A stretch of 64,000 nt of DNA from Streptomyces sp. HPF1205 (GCF_020400825.1 NZ_JAINVH010000007.1:220478-284477), one strand, 5' to 3'; shown: positions 30,808-41,434, counted from the first letter of the stretch. Notes: generated by a model not told the origin, from the sequence alone. Translations and numbers: made by a program.

Positions 30808-31647
30808 TTAGGCGTCCCGGCGCCGCAGCAGGAACGCCGCGGCGGCGAGCCCGGCCAGCGCGTACAGCAGGAACACCGTGAAACCGGTCCACGGGGACAG
30901 GGTATGGGCCTGGCGGTGCAGGGAGACCAGGGACTGACCCGCGTTGCTGGGCAGCCACTGGTTGACGTGGTTCGCCCAGGAGGACGGCAGCGCCTCGAAC
31001 AGCACGGGCACCACCAGCAGCAGCCCGAAGAGCGCGGCGATGCCGCCGGCGGTGTTGCGGATCAGCGCGCCGATGGCGACGCCGAGCAGGCCGACCACCG
31101 CCAGGTACAGGGCCGTGCCGAACACCACGCGGGGCACTCCAGGCGCGCTAAGCGAGGTGCCGAGGTGATGGGACGACAGCAAGCTCTGGCCCAGCAGGAA
31201 GGCGACCAGCGCGCCCGCGGTCGTGACCACCCACACCACCGCCGTGTACAGCCCGGCCTTGGCCCACAGCACCGGCAGCCGGCGCGGCACGGCCGCCAGC
31301 GTCGCGCGGATCATGCCGGTCCCGTACTCGCCGGTGACGGTCAGGACACCGAGCACGCCCACGGCGAGCTGCGCCAGGAAGTAGCCTCGCAGGCTGGTCA
31401 GGGCCGGGTCGAAGTCGGCCCGCTCGTGCGGGTTCATGGTCGCCCAGTGGCTCGCGGTGAACGCCGAGAACAGCGCGCCCAGCCCGATCAGCGCGGCCAG
31501 GGCCGCGAGCATCGTGAAGAAGGTGGACCGCAGCGTACGCATCTTGATCCACTCCGAGTGCACCACCCTGGCCTGGGTGACCTCGCCGCGGCCGGCCGTG
31601 GGGGTGGTGACCGGGGCGGGTGCCCGGTCGGCGGTGACGGTGCTCAT
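30808..31647 (-). CDS. ABC-2 type transporter permease
   Basis: A 279-residue membrane subunit with about six hydrophobic helices. It starts with a polar N-terminus (MSTVTADRAPAP) and VVHSEWIKMRTLRSTFFTM, the entry helix typical of ABC-2 permeases with a streptomycete motif near SEWIK-RT-RS. It ends in LLRRRDA. The ATG overlaps the ATPase stop (ATGA). It pairs with the ATPase to export an unidentified compound, possibly a lipid, peptide or drug. Confidence 0.9.
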   Translation of the reverse strand: MSTVTADRAPAPVTTPTAGRGEVTQARVVHSEWIKMRTLRSTFFTMLAALAALIGLGALFSAFTASHWATMNPHERADFDPALTSLRGYFLAQLAVGVLGVLTVTGEYGTGMIRATLAAVPRRLPVLWAKAGLYTAVVWVVTTAGALVAFLLGQSLLSSHHLGTSLSAPGVPRVVFGTALYLAVVGLLGVAIGALIRNTAGGIAALFGLLLVVPVLFEALPSSWANHVNQWLPSNAGQSLVSLHRQAHTLSPWTGFTVFLLYALAGLAAAAFLLRRRDA

Positions 31648-32621
31648 ACCGGCTGTCCTTCCTTGCTCACGGGGCCCACGGGGCTCACGGGGCTCGCGGC
31701 GCTCACGGGGCTCGCGGCGCTCGCGGCCTGGAACTCGACCGCGTCCTTGGTCAGTTCCATGAACGCCTCTTCCAGCGACGCCTGCTGCGGGGTGAGTTCG
31801 GCCAGCGCGATGCCCGCGTCGGCCGCGATCCGGCCGATCCGGTCGCTGCTCAGCCCCGACACCTCCAGCACCGACCGCTCCTGCGACGCCACGCGGACGT
31901 CGGGCCCGGCCAGCAGCGCCCGCAGCCGGTCGGCCTCGTCGGTGCGCACCCGCACGGCACCGCTGGCGGCGCCCCGTACGAACTCCTCCACCGAGGTGTC
32001 GGCGATCAGTCGGCCGCGGCCGATCACGATCAGGTGCTCGGCGGTGAGCGACATCTCCGACATCAGGTGCGAGGACAGCAGGACGGTACGGCCCTGTGCC
32101 GCCAGGTCCTTCAGGAGGGTGCGGATCCACCGGATGCCCTCCGGGTCCAGGCCGTTGACCGGCTCGTCCAGGACCAGCGTGGCCGGGTCGCCGAGCAGCG
32201 CGCTCGCGATGCCCAGCCGCTGGCCCATGCCGAGCGAGAAGCCGCCGACCCGCTTGCGGGCCGCCTCGCGCAGCCCGACGACGTCGATCACCTCCTCCAC
32301 CCGGCGGCGCGGGATGCCGGTGGTCGCCGCCAGCGCCAGCAGGTGGTGGTACGCGGTCCTGCCGGTGTGGATGGCGCGCGCCTCCAGCATCGCGCCGACC
32401 TCGCGCAGCGGCGCGCGGTGCTCGGCGTACCGCTTGCCGCCCACCGTCACGCTGCCGGAGGTCGGAGCGTCCAGCCCCAGGATCATCCGCATCGTGGTGG
32501 ACTTCCCGGCGCCGTTGGGGCCGAGGAAGCCGGTCACCACGCCCGGGCGGACGGTGAAGCTGAGATCGGTGACGGCGGCGCGCTCGCCGTAGCGTTTGGT
32601 GAGGCCGTGGGCTTCGATCAT
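31644..32621 (-). CDS. ABC transporter ATP-binding protein
   Basis: A 325-residue nucleotide-binding subunit. Walker A is GPNGAGKST near residue 38, the signature is FSLGMGQRLGIASALL, and Walker B is TLVLDEPVNGLDPEG. A C-terminal domain of about 90 residues resembles the DrrA-like extension of exporters. ATG 32621 gives MIEAHGLTKRYG and has GAGGA upstream. The last 30 residues carry ASPVSAASPVSPVGPVSK repeats, reflecting a tandem GGGGCTCACGG-type DNA repeat. First gene of a four-gene run with the permease, kinase and regulator. Confidence 0.92.
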   Translation of the reverse strand: MIEAHGLTKRYGERAAVTDLSFTVRPGVVTGFLGPNGAGKSTTMRMILGLDAPTSGSVTVGGKRYAEHRAPLREVGAMLEARAIHTGRTAYHHLLALAATTGIPRRRVEEVIDVVGLREAARKRVGGFSLGMGQRLGIASALLGDPATLVLDEPVNGLDPEGIRWIRTLLKDLAAQGRTVLLSSHLMSEMSLTAEHLIVIGRGRLIADTSVEEFVRGAASGAVRVRTDEADRLRALLAGPDVRVASQERSVLEVSGLSSDRIGRIAADAGIALAELTPQQASLEEAFMELTKDAVEFQAASAASPVSAASPVSPVGPVSKEGQPV

Positions 32622-32782
32622 CGGAGGGTCCTCGGAATCGTGCGGGGATCTCGGACTTCCATCCTCGATTCCCGCACGCCCGGCGGCGACGGACCACGGG
32701 CGTATTCCGGGGCGCCCACCCTGCACCCCCGGGCGGACCTGGCGTCAGACCGGTGGTGTACGAGTCACCCGAACAGGTGAAA

Positions 32783-32815
32783 GGCCGCCCGCGCGTCCAC
32801 CACGCGCGGGCGGCC
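32783..32815 (-). terminator. 13-bp perfect hairpin terminator
   Basis: GGCCGCCCGCGCG (32783-32795) and CGCGCGGGCGGCC (32803-32815) pair perfectly around a 7-nt loop. On the minus strand it is followed by CCTTTCACC. It ends the SCO5717-like ATPase transcript. Confidence 0.85.
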
Positions 32816-32883
32816 CTCGCCGTGCCCGGCCGCCACCCCTGCGCCGCTGGTCCGACCGGTGCCCCGGGCGCCCGGCGCGGCCG

Positions 32884-35781
32884 CTACTGCTGGGGCGGCT
32901 GCGGAGGGTAGCCGTAGCCGGGTTGCGGTTCCTGCCCGGACGGGTCCTGCGGCGGCGGGAACTGCGGCGGTTGCCCCGACTGGGGGAACTGCGGGTAGCC
33001 CGCCGGTCCCTGCTGCGGTTGCTGCGGCCACCCCTGCTGCGGCTGCGGGGTCTGCGGCTGCGTCGACTGCGGCTGGAACTGCTGCGGCTGGAATTGCTGC
33101 GGGGCCGGACCCTGCTGCGGCGGCCCGTACGGCTGCGGGGCCTGCGGCGCGGCGCCGTAGTGGGCCAGCGGGGTCTGTCCCGGCGGTACGGGCGGCCCGT
33201 ACGGGCCGGGCTGCGGCGGCTGGCCCTGGGCCGGGGGGAGGCCCTGCGCGGGCGGCGGCGGGTAGCCGGCCGGCGCGTTCCCGTACGCGCCCGGCGCCGC
33301 GTACTGCCCCGGCATGGGCGGGGGCTGCACCGGCGGCACGTTGCCGCCGTCACCGGTCCACAGGCCCTGGGCCTGCTGCGCCCGCACGAAGTCCTCGGCC
33401 ACCATCGCGGAGAGGTTGAAGTACGCCTCCCGGGTCTTGGGCCGCATCATGTCCAGGTCGACCTCGGCGCCGGCCGCCAGGTGCTCGTCGAAGGGCACGA
33501 CCTGCACCCCGCGGCAGCGGGTCTGGAAGTGCGACACGATGTCCTCGACCTTGATCATCTTGCCGGTCTCGCGTACGCCGGAGATCACGGTGATGCTGCG
33601 GGAGACCAGCTCGGCGTAGCCGTGCGCGGACAGCCAGTCCAGGGTCGTGCTCGCACTGGACGCGCCGTCCACCGAGGGCGTCGAGACGATGATGAGCTGG
33701 TCGGCCAGGTCCAGCACGCCGCGCATGGCGCTGTAGAGCAGGCCGGTGCCCGAGTCGGTCAGGATCACCGGGTACTGACGGCCCAGCACCTCGATCGCCC
33801 GCCGGTAGTCCTCGTCGTTGAACGTCGTCGACACCGCCGGGTCCACGTCGTTGGCGATGATCTCCAGGCCCGAGGGCGCCTGCGAGGTGAACCGGCGGAT
33901 GTCCATGTAGCTGTGCAGGTACGGGATCGCCTGCACCAGGTCGCGGATGGTGGCCCCGGTCTCCCGGCGCACCCGGCGGCCCAGGGTGCCGGCGTCCGGG
34001 TTGGCGTCGATCGCCAGGATCTTGTCCTGCCGCTCGCTGGCGAGCGTGGCGCCCAGGGCGGTGGTCGTCGTGGTCTTGCCGACACCGCCCTTCAGGCTGA
34101 TCACCGCGATGCGGTAGCACGACAGGACGGGGGTGCGGATCAGCTCCAGCTTGCGCTGCCGCTCCGCCTCCTCCTTCTTGGCGCCGAACTTGAAACGGCT
34201 CGGCTGCGCGTTCGCCCCGGGCTTCTTGGCCTTCGGCTGGTTGCGCAGCAGCCGGTCCGAACTCAGCTCCACGGCCGCGGTGTAGCCGAGCGGCGCGCCG
34301 CCCTGCCCGCGCTGCCGCTGGTCCGGGGTGACGGTCGGCCAGCCGCCGGTCCGCGGGTCGACCGGACCGCCGTACCCCTGCTGGGGCTGGGGGGCGGCGG
34401 GGTCCTGCGGCACCGCGGGCTGCTGGGCCTGGTCGGGCTGCGGGCCGTGCGGGCCGGGCCCGCTCTGCTGAGGGGGCTGGGCGGGGTGCGGGAAGCCGTA
34501 CCCGCCCTGCGCGGGCAGGGGCGGCAGCGGGCCGGGCTCGGGGTGCGGGCGGCCCTGCTGCGGGAAGCCGTAGCCGCCCTGGTCGCCGGTGGCGGGCTGC
34601 GGCGGCTGGGGTTGCGGCTGCGGCTGCGGCTGCGCGGGAGCCTGCGGCGAAACCTGGGGCTGGGGCTGGTTCTGCGGCGGTTGCGGGTAGCCGTACGCGG
34701 ACGGGGCCGCGGGGGCGTCCGGAGCCTGGGGCCTGGGCGGTTGCGGGTAGCCGTACGCGGACGGGGTGTCCGCCGGAACCGGGGGCTGAGGCTGCTGCGG
34801 GTAGCCGTAACCGCCCTGCTGCGGGGGTACCTGCTGGACGGGCTGCGGCGGCTGCGGCGCCTGAGGCATGGCGGGAGGCGGCGAGGCGTCCTCGACGCGC
34901 TGGTACGCGGGCGGCAGCGGCGGCATCGGGCTCTGCGGCGGCGCGGGCGTCCAGGGCGCGGAGGAGTCCGCCGGGGGAGCTGGGGGCGCCCAGCCCTGGC
35001 CGCTGTCCGGCGCGGCGTACCCGAGCGGCCTGGCGTCCTCCGGTTCGGGTTCCGGCTCGGGCTCGGGCCCGCTCCCGGCGGCGGGCTCGGGTTCCGGCTG
35101 CGGCTGCGGCTGTGGTTGCGACTCCGGCTGCGGCTGCGGCTGCGGCTCCGACTCCGGCTCCGCCTCCGGGTCCGTCGTGCGCTCCGGCAGCTTCTCGCCC
35201 GCCCGCGCCTCGATCTCCCTGCGCATCGCCTCCGCGGTGAACCGCATGGTGGAGGAGTCCAGCCGCTCAGGCCTGGGCCGCTCCTCGACTGCCTCCACGG
35301 GCTCCACGGACTGCACGGCCTCCTCGGGAGCCGCGGGTTCGGCCACGGGTACGGGCACGGGCGCGGCTGCCGTGTCCGGGGCCTGTGGCACCGCCTGCGG
35401 CTGCGGCTGCCACGGCGCGGGCGGCGGGGTGTGCTGCGGTTCGGGTTCCCTGCTGAAGTTCACCGGCGCGGGCGGCACCTGAACTTGCGGCACGGGCGCC
35501 TGTGGTGCGGGTGCCTGTGGTGCGGGCGCCTGCGGCATGGGAGCCGGCGGCACGGGAGCCTGCGGCACTGGCATCGGCGCCGGCGGAGGCGGCGCGGGCG
35601 GGGCGGGCGCCGGTGGCGCCGACTCCTCGCGGGTCAGCGAACTCGCGGAGGCGGAAGCCCCGCCCATGTACCAGGCGGGTGGGGTGTAGTCGATGGTGAA
35701 CTCACCCGTGTGATCGACGACGGATCGATCTTCGTCGGACGCCGCCCCGTCCGCACCCATGTCGTCCCGGTCGTTGGTCAC
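32884..35781 (-). CDS. SCO5717-family MinD/ParA-like ATPase with a long Pro/Gln-rich N-terminus
   Basis: A 965-residue protein. The first 560 residues are low complexity (Pro, Gln, Glu) with GYGYPQ/GYGFPQ repeats about five times and PEPEPE/PQPQPQ runs. The ATPase domain has the deviant Walker A KGGVGKT at about 564-570, then [11 protein letters not shown] and an [10 protein letters not shown] segment. A second Pro/Gln tail covers the last 140 residues. The layout matches the streptomycete SCO5717-type ATPase linked to the ESX locus and growth, and resembles mycobacterial EspI. GTG 35781 has CAGGAGG 8 nt upstream. It probably acts at the membrane with the EccE/EccB complex; that is inference. 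Confidence 0.9.
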   Translation of the reverse strand: MTNDRDDMGADGAASDEDRSVVDHTGEFTIDYTPPAWYMGGASASASSLTREESAPPAPAPPAPPPPAPMPVPQAPVPPAPMPQAPAPQAPAPQAPVPQVQVPPAPVNFSREPEPQHTPPPAPWQPQPQAVPQAPDTAAAPVPVPVAEPAAPEEAVQSVEPVEAVEERPRPERLDSSTMRFTAEAMRREIEARAGEKLPERTTDPEAEPESEPQPQPQPESQPQPQPQPEPEPAAGSGPEPEPEPEPEDARPLGYAAPDSGQGWAPPAPPADSSAPWTPAPPQSPMPPLPPAYQRVEDASPPPAMPQAPQPPQPVQQVPPQQGGYGYPQQPQPPVPADTPSAYGYPQPPRPQAPDAPAAPSAYGYPQPPQNQPQPQVSPQAPAQPQPQPQPQPPQPATGDQGGYGFPQQGRPHPEPGPLPPLPAQGGYGFPHPAQPPQQSGPGPHGPQPDQAQQPAVPQDPAAPQPQQGYGGPVDPRTGGWPTVTPDQRQRGQGGAPLGYTAAVELSSDRLLRNQPKAKKPGANAQPSRFKFGAKKEEAERQRKLELIRTPVLSCYRIAVISLKGGVGKTTTTTALGATLASERQDKILAIDANPDAGTLGRRVRRETGATIRDLVQAIPYLHSYMDIRRFTSQAPSGLEIIANDVDPAVSTTFNDEDYRRAIEVLGRQYPVILTDSGTGLLYSAMRGVLDLADQLIIVSTPSVDGASSASTTLDWLSAHGYAELVSRSITVISGVRETGKMIKVEDIVSHFQTRCRGVQVVPFDEHLAAGAEVDLDMMRPKTREAYFNLSAMVAEDFVRAQQAQGLWTGDGGNVPPVQPPPMPGQYAAPGAYGNAPAGYPPPPAQGLPPAQGQPPQPGPYGPPVPPGQTPLAHYGAAPQAPQPYGPPQQGPAPQQFQPQQFQPQSTQPQTPQPQQGWPQQPQQGPAGYPQFPQSGQPPQFPPPQDPSGQEPQPGYGYPPQPPQQ

Positions 35782-36196
35782 CGCAATGCCTCCTGAAGTA
35801 CGGACCCGCTCACGAACGGCGCGCACAGCCGGGGAGGGTTCCGGTACTTGCCCTGTTCCATCCCTTTGGTCCTTCCCGGTGTGATGGTGGTCAACCGGCC
35901 CACGAAGGGTCCCGCCGCTCAGACGACAGCCTAAGTTACGCCGCCCCGCCCACGGCAGGGCCGCCCTTGGCCCGCGCCCCACGAAGCGCACGGGCCGGTG
36001 TACGGGACGGCGCCCGCGCCGGCCGGGGCGTGAACAGGGGCTCACCCGGCGCACGTTCACCGCCACGCGACCCCGGTACACGCCCGCCGCCACGCCCGGC
36101 GCCCGCCCGCCGCCACGCCCGCCCAGCGCACAACCAGGCGGAAAACCGGCCGGTCGCGCCCCGCCGGCCGGCCGGAGACCCTCGACGGGACCCGTG
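35782..36196. other. 415-nt intergenic region in the ESX locus
   Basis: This gap separates two minus-strand genes. The part next to the ATPase gene holds its ribosome site. TAGGCT on the minus strand (AGCCTA, near 35927-35932) is a weak -10 candidate without a clear -35. The 36040-36125 section is built of GCCGCCACGCCCG-type short repeats. I see no gene; the open frames there lack codon bias. Confidence 0.4.
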
Positions 36197-37063
36197 TCAG
36201 TCCACCCGGCGGGCGACACCCAGCAGCCCGGACTCCGCGTCCGTCGCCTCCGTCATGACGAACTGCCGGTGGCGGCGCGTGCACCACAGCGTGATCGAGT
36301 CGTCGAGGGTCGGCAGCACCGCCAAGTCGCCGCCCGGCACGGTCAGCACGCGCCCGATCACCTCGGCCTCCTGCGGCGAGACCCGCTGGACGCCCACGAG
36401 TTCGGCGTTGCGCAGCAGCCGCGGTGCGTTCGGCCCCACGTACGGCAGCAGCGTCAGCACCGACTGCCACGGGGCCGACGAGACCCTGCCGCGCGGCGGC
36501 TGCGCGCCGCAGTCCCGCACGATCAGCACCGGGCCGGCCACCGACGCGCCCTGCGGCGGCACCCGTCCCGGCTCGTGGATCGTCACGGCCTGCTGCCCGC
36601 CGCCGGCGGCCTGCGCCATCGCCGTCCACACGTGCGGGCGCGCGGTCTCCACCGCGACGCGGGCACCTGTGGCGACCGTGCGGAACGCGATCACCTGCGC
36701 CGTCCACAGGCCGCCGACCAGCACCACGTCGAACGGGGTGGGCCGGTTCACCCCCAAGGTGACCGGCTGGTGCGCGGCATCGACCCCTATCACCACCCCG
36801 TCGTCGCCGACGGGCAGCGCCACAGAACCCAACTGGCCGCCGTCGCCCAGCACGTGACGGTCGCGGCGCGGACCGCGCAGCCCGAAGCCGGGCATCGCGC
36901 GGCGCGTGGGGCGGGGAGCGGCGCCGGCACCCGGCACCGCGGGACCGGCCGGGCCGTAACCCCGGCCGCGCACGCCGGAGCCGCCGGACACGCCGGGCGA
37001 CCCTTGCCACCCCGACGCGGTGGAGCGCCCCTGACCGGGCGCGGGCATGACGGGCCCGGACAT
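36197..37063 (-). CDS. conserved ESX-locus protein of unknown function (SCO5718-like position)
   Basis: A 288-residue protein I do not recognise by domain. The first 60 residues are Gly/Pro/Arg-rich ([14 protein letters not shown]), and the remainder is a globular alpha/beta region with [20 protein letters not shown] and [19 protein letters not shown]. The end [20 protein letters not shown] is well ordered. Its start overlaps the eccE stop (TGATG), so it is coupled to eccE and likely serves the secretion complex. The sequence suggests a cytosolic protein with no signal peptide or membrane helix. Confidence 0.75.
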   Translation of the reverse strand: MSGPVMPAPGQGRSTASGWQGSPGVSGGSGVRGRGYGPAGPAVPGAGAAPRPTRRAMPGFGLRGPRRDRHVLGDGGQLGSVALPVGDDGVVIGVDAAHQPVTLGVNRPTPFDVVLVGGLWTAQVIAFRTVATGARVAVETARPHVWTAMAQAAGGGQQAVTIHEPGRVPPQGASVAGPVLIVRDCGAQPPRGRVSSAPWQSVLTLLPYVGPNAPRLLRNAELVGVQRVSPQEAEVIGRVLTVPGGDLAVLPTLDDSITLWCTRRHRQFVMTEATDAESGLLGVARRVD

Positions 37064-38370
37064 CAGCGGGTACCTCCCAGGGGCAGCGTGGCCAGGACAC
37101 CGGGCACCTGCTCGTGGTCGAGCCGCACCAGCGTGGCCCGGACACCGCGCGCCGCCCGCTGCAACTGGCGGCGCGCCTGGACCAGTTCGTTCTCACTGCG
37201 GGCCGTCAGGCGGATGTGCCCGCTCAGCGCCGGGGCGCCGCTCGCTCCCCGGGTCACCGCCAGGCTGAAGGTGCTGGCCATGGCGGGCATCGACGTCAGC
37301 AGCGCCACCAGGTTCGCCGACGGCGTCGCGGCCCCGCCGAGCCTGGGCCAGCGCGCGACCCAGTACGTGGTGTGCCAGCGGTCGTCGCACCGCCAGGCCC
37401 GCGAGGTCTCGGCGGTGCGACGCGCGGCCGCGGCCGAACGGTCGGCCTGCGCCTGCGCCTGCGAACTGGCCATCGGATTGGCGCCCGAGGAGGTGGCGAG
37501 CGCGGCGGTCAGCTCGGCCTCGGTCAGCACGTCCGCCTGGAAGCCCGCCCCGGTCAGCCGGCTCGCCAACTGGTCGGCGGCGCGCAGCAGGGCCCGCTGG
37601 GCGCCCCCCAGCCCGCCCCCGCGCGCCTGCACCGCCTCCGGGCACAACTCCGGGTCGAATTTCAGCGCCACCCAGGTCAGCCGTGTCGCCGGCGAGCCGG
37701 ACCGGGCCTGCAACTGGGCGTAGGAACGCGCCGCTATCGACTGCTCGGGCAGATGCGGCGCCGGAGCCGGATGCGTGTGCTGCACGATCTGCGCGCACTC
37801 CAGCCGGATGTCGTCCACCTCCAGCACCCCGAACAGCGCCTCCAGCGGCAGCGGACGGGCCGTCCTGGCCGGCCGCAGCGGCTCGTCACGCGCCTGCACC
37901 CGCACCACCGCGGTCAGGAACGTGCCGTCGCCGACCATGCCGACACTGCGGTCCTGCTTGCGGTCCGCGTACGAGTACGTGCGCAGGGCCGGATCGCACT
38001 CCATCACCGGGCCCAGGCTGGGCTCGACGTCGCCGAGCGCGCGTGGATCGACCACCGCGCGCTGCCGTCTGCGCAGGCTCATGATGGTGCGCAGCCACTC
38101 CACGACCGGACGGCCGCGCCGCCGCACCACGGCCACCAGCACCAGCAGCGCGGCGACCACCCCGGCCGGCGCCAGCATCTTGTGGTTCACCGCCCAGCCG
38201 ATCAGCACCACCGCGGCGGCCACCTCGACCAGCACCACCTGGTGCAGCCACACCCCGCCCAGCCGCCCGGGCCGCGGCTGGACGTGCAGCACCGCGGGCG
38301 CGGCCGACCTTCCGGCCGCCGCACCGGCACCGCCTCGCCGCGTATCCTCCACAGCGGACACCCTGGCCAT
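37063..38370 (-). CDS. eccE: type VII secretion protein EccE
   Basis: A 435-residue membrane component of the ESX complex. Two adjacent hydrophobic segments near residues 45-90 (VAAAVVLIGWAVNH and PAGVVAALLVLVAVV) anchor a soluble domain with LRTIMSLRRRQRAVVDPRALGDVEPS and MVGDGTFLTAVVRVQA, as in EccE. I chose ATG 38370, with GAGGGG upstream. It lies divergent from eccB, which fits the core complex. Assignment rests on topology and context; sequence identity among EccE proteins is low. Confidence 0.85.
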   Translation of the reverse strand: MARVSAVEDTRRGGAGAAAGRSAAPAVLHVQPRPGRLGGVWLHQVVLVEVAAAVVLIGWAVNHKMLAPAGVVAALLVLVAVVRRRGRPVVEWLRTIMSLRRRQRAVVDPRALGDVEPSLGPVMECDPALRTYSYADRKQDRSVGMVGDGTFLTAVVRVQARDEPLRPARTARPLPLEALFGVLEVDDIRLECAQIVQHTHPAPAPHLPEQSIAARSYAQLQARSGSPATRLTWVALKFDPELCPEAVQARGGGLGGAQRALLRAADQLASRLTGAGFQADVLTEAELTAALATSSGANPMASSQAQAQADRSAAAARRTAETSRAWRCDDRWHTTYWVARWPRLGGAATPSANLVALLTSMPAMASTFSLAVTRGASGAPALSGHIRLTARSENELVQARRQLQRAARGVRATLVRLDHEQVPGVLATLPLGGTR

Positions 38371-38525
38371 CCCCCGATTCGCCCCTCGTCGTCGCGGACC
38401 TCGACCCCGAATCCCGGGATCCGTACCTGTGAAACGGTCCGACGACCGTACCGCGACACGCGCTCCCTGGCTCAACGGGCATAGTAGTGCCGCGTACTGA
38501 CAACGTTCCGGGGGAGCAGCCGAGG

Positions 38526-40049
38526 ATGGCCTCACGCAAGGACCAGCTGAACGCCTACAACCACGCCCGCAAGCGGACCGTCGCCGCCTTCCTGCAGCCG
38601 AGCCCCGGCGGCTCGGAGGAGGGCGCGCCAAGACCGCTGCGCGCGCTGGGACCGAGCCTGATCGTCGGCGCGCTGGCCCTGGCCGTCTTCGGCGCACTGG
38701 GCCTGCTCCAGCCCGCGGCGCCCCAGGGGTGGGACACCCCCGGCGCGTACGTGATCGTCGGCAGCGAGTCCACCACGCGCTACGTCGTCCTCCAGGACAC
38801 CGGCGCCGACGGCAAACCGGGCCAGAAGCAGTTGCACCCCGTGCTCAACTTCGCCTCCGCGAAACTGCTCCTCGACCCCGACAAGGGCCAGGTCATCAAG
38901 GTCAAGGAGTCCGTACTCGACAGCGGCAAGGTCCCGCACGGTGCCACCATAGGCATCCCGTACGCCCCCGACCGGCTGCCCACCGCACAGGACGCCGGCA
39001 CCCCCAAGGACTGGGCCGTCTGCGACCGCCCCAGCACCGGCTCCGGCAACGCGCCCGACCAGGCCGTCTTCGTGCTCGCCGACAAGGAGGCCGCGACCGC
39101 CCGCGCGCGCATGCGCCTGACGGGCAACCAGGTGCTGTACGTCAAGGACGCCGCCGACAACTCGGAGTACCTCGTCGACGCCGACGGCACCCGCTTCCCG
39201 CTCGGCGACCCGCAGCACAAGGACCCGGCGCGCATGGCGCAGCTCAGGAGCACCCTGTTCGGGCAGGGCGCGCAGCCGCAGCCCGTCACCAAGGAGTGGC
39301 TCAAGTCGCTCAACCCCGGTTCCCCGATCTGGTTCCCCGCCCTGGACAACCCGGGCGCCACCACCAAGGACGGCCCGGTCGGCACCGTCCTGCAGGCCAC
39401 CTCGGCCGCGGGCGAGGAGTACTACGTCGTCACCCAGCAGGGCATCGAGAGCACCAGCGCCTTTGCCGCGCTGCTGATCCGCGAGGACACCGGCCAGGCC
39501 GCGGCCAAGCGCACCACCGTGCCGCCCGGGCTCGTGAGCAAGTTCCAGGGCGCGGCCGCGGACTGGCCCTCCCAGGAGCCCAAGACCGTCAACGTCCCCG
39601 GCGCCGCGGGCCCCGGCACCACCGTCGCCTGCAGCGTCCTGGCCGGCACCGCCAACGCCACCGGCCGCCCCCCGCTGCAGGTGTGGGCGGGCACCAGCTA
39701 CCCGGCCACCATCGTCAACGGCGCCACCAGCGCGTACGTCACCCCGGGCACCGGCCTGCTGTACGTCGAGGTCACCGGCAAGGACGCGACGGAAGGCACC
39801 CTCTACCTGGTGACGGACACCGGCCTGCGCTACGCCGTGCCGCGCAACAACGACAGCACCGCCGCCACCGCCACCCCCACCCCGGCGCCCGCCTCCGCAC
39901 CGGCGGGCTCGCCGCCGGTCAACCTGGCGCAGACACGGCTCGGTTACGCCTCCGTCGTCCCCAAGGGCATCCCCCTGACGTGGTCCGAGTTCCTGCCCAA
40001 GGGGCCCACCCTGGACACCGAGAGCGCGATGCAGGCACAGGGGTCGTGA
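38526..40049 (+). CDS. eccB: type VII secretion protein EccB
   Basis: A 507-residue single-pass membrane protein of the ESX core complex. The N-terminus MASRKDQLNAYNHARKRTV is the family hallmark, followed by a membrane helix at about residues 40-62 (SLIVGALALAVFGALGLL). The large extracytoplasmic domain has the R-repeat pattern, and ends with RLGYASVVPKGIPLTW. The tail is Ala/Pro/Thr-rich. ATG 38526 follows GGGGGAGCAGCCGAGG. It ends two bases before the mycosin gene. Confidence 0.94.
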   Translation: MASRKDQLNAYNHARKRTVAAFLQPSPGGSEEGAPRPLRALGPSLIVGALALAVFGALGLLQPAAPQGWDTPGAYVIVGSESTTRYVVLQDTGADGKPGQKQLHPVLNFASAKLLLDPDKGQVIKVKESVLDSGKVPHGATIGIPYAPDRLPTAQDAGTPKDWAVCDRPSTGSGNAPDQAVFVLADKEAATARARMRLTGNQVLYVKDAADNSEYLVDADGTRFPLGDPQHKDPARMAQLRSTLFGQGAQPQPVTKEWLKSLNPGSPIWFPALDNPGATTKDGPVGTVLQATSAAGEEYYVVTQQGIESTSAFAALLIREDTGQAAAKRTTVPPGLVSKFQGAAADWPSQEPKTVNVPGAAGPGTTVACSVLAGTANATGRPPLQVWAGTSYPATIVNGATSAYVTPGTGLLYVEVTGKDATEGTLYLVTDTGLRYAVPRNNDSTAATATPTPAPASAPAGSPPVNLAQTRLGYASVVPKGIPLTWSEFLPKGPTLDTESAMQAQGS

Positions 40050-40051
40050 CG

Positions 40052-41344
40052 ATGCGAAACCTTGTCACGCACCCGCACAACCGGCTCCTCACCGCGGCCC
40101 TGACGGGCGCGGCAGCGTGCCTGGTGCTCGTCCCCGCGTCCGCACCCATGGCCGCGGATGCCGCGAGCGGTGCCGCGCCGCGCCCGGCGGACGCCCTGCG
40201 CCCGGCGGGCAGCGGCGAATGCACCTATCCCGCCAAGGACATCAAGGGCACGCCCTGGGCGCTGCAGCGCGTCCTGCTCAACCAGTTGTGGCAGGACACC
40301 AAGGGCAGGAAGGTCCGGGTCGCGGTCATCGACTCCGGCGTCGACGTCCGCAACCCCCAGCTCAAAGAGGCCGTCTCCGTCTCCTCCGGGGTCACCGTCA
40401 TCAAGGGCGACAAGGGCCACGGCACCACGGACACCATGGGCCACGGCACCAGGGTGGCCGGCATCATCGCCGCCCGCCCGAGCGGCGGCACCGGCTTCGT
40501 CGGCCTCGCCCCGCAGGCCACGATCGTGCCCATCAAGCAGTACGCGGAGGAGGATTCGAGCGTCGACCAGCGCCCCACGCTGGTCGCCGCCGTCAACGCG
40601 GCGGTCCACGCACACGTCCAGATCATCAACATCTCCGAGGACACCAAGAGCGATTACGGCCCGCTGCGCGCAGCCATCGCCGGCGCGGTGAGCCACGGCA
40701 TCCTCGTCGTCGCCTCCGCGGGCAACGACGGCGCCGGCGGCCGGCTCGGCACCACCTATCCGGCCGCGTACCCCGGTGTCCTGGCCGTCGGCGCCTCGGA
40801 CCGCAACAACGAACGCGCGGACTTCTCGCAGGCCGGAACATTCGTCGACATCGCCGCCCCAGGCGTCGACATGGTCTCCACCGTCCCCGGCGGCGGTCAG
40901 TGCGTCGACCAGGGCACCAGCTTCTCCGCGCCCTATGTGGCCGGGGTCGCCGCCCTGATCAAGGCCAAGCACCCGCGCTGGACCCCGGCCCAGATCACCG
41001 CCAGGATCGAGCAGACCGCCCAGCGCACCGCGCTCGGCCGCAACGACTTCGTCGGCTGGGGGGTGATCGACCCCGTCCGGGCCGTCAACGACGACTCTCC
41101 GCCGGAGTCGTCCCCTACCCCGGACAAGGGGCTCGCCCGCAGCAGCAGTCACGTCATTCCCGCGGCCGTCAGCTTCGGCGAGAGCAGACGGGCCCACGAC
41201 CGCCGCGTCGCCACATACGTGCTGGGTGCCGCCCTCCTCACGATCGTGGTCGTCAGCGGAGGCTCCGTGGCGCTGCGGGACCTGCGGCGCCGGCCCGGAC
41301 GCGAGGCCGCGCCCGGACGGCACCGGCCCGCCGCCCGCCGGTGA
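40052..41344 (+). CDS. mycP: mycosin (type VII secretion-associated subtilisin-like serine protease) MycP
   Basis: A 430-residue membrane-anchored subtilase. A signal peptide covers about residues 1-35. The triad is Asp94 (AVIDSGVDV), His131 (MGHGTRVAG) and Ser290 (QGTSFSAPYVAG), and the oxyanion Asn is in VASAGNDG. A C-terminal membrane helix (VLGAALLTIVVVSGGSVAL) precedes a basic tail. It stabilises or processes ESX substrates at the outer face of the membrane. I chose ATG 40052, 8 nt after AGGGG; GTG 40046 is an alternative. Confidence 0.94.
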   Translation: MRNLVTHPHNRLLTAALTGAAACLVLVPASAPMAADAASGAAPRPADALRPAGSGECTYPAKDIKGTPWALQRVLLNQLWQDTKGRKVRVAVIDSGVDVRNPQLKEAVSVSSGVTVIKGDKGHGTTDTMGHGTRVAGIIAARPSGGTGFVGLAPQATIVPIKQYAEEDSSVDQRPTLVAAVNAAVHAHVQIINISEDTKSDYGPLRAAIAGAVSHGILVVASAGNDGAGGRLGTTYPAAYPGVLAVGASDRNNERADFSQAGTFVDIAAPGVDMVSTVPGGGQCVDQGTSFSAPYVAGVAALIKAKHPRWTPAQITARIEQTAQRTALGRNDFVGWGVIDPVRAVNDDSPPESSPTPDKGLARSSSHVIPAAVSFGESRRAHDRRVATYVLGAALLTIVVVSGGSVALRDLRRRPGREAAPGRHRPAARR

Positions 41345-41349
41345 ACCGA

Positions 41350-41373
41350 CCGTGACGGTCACGATGGTCACGG
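41350..41373 (+). promoter_or_regulatory. GTGAC/GTCAC inverted repeats after mycP
   Basis: GTGAC-G-GTCAC (41352-41362) is a perfect palindrome. CCGTGAC (41350-41356) also pairs with GTCACGG (41367-41373). It may be an operator or a short terminator. Confidence 0.4.
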
Positions 41374-41434
41374 TGAAGCGAGGGGTTTGTGACAACCCTG
41401 TACTAGCGGCGGTACCCACGGGCGTACTGTCGGT

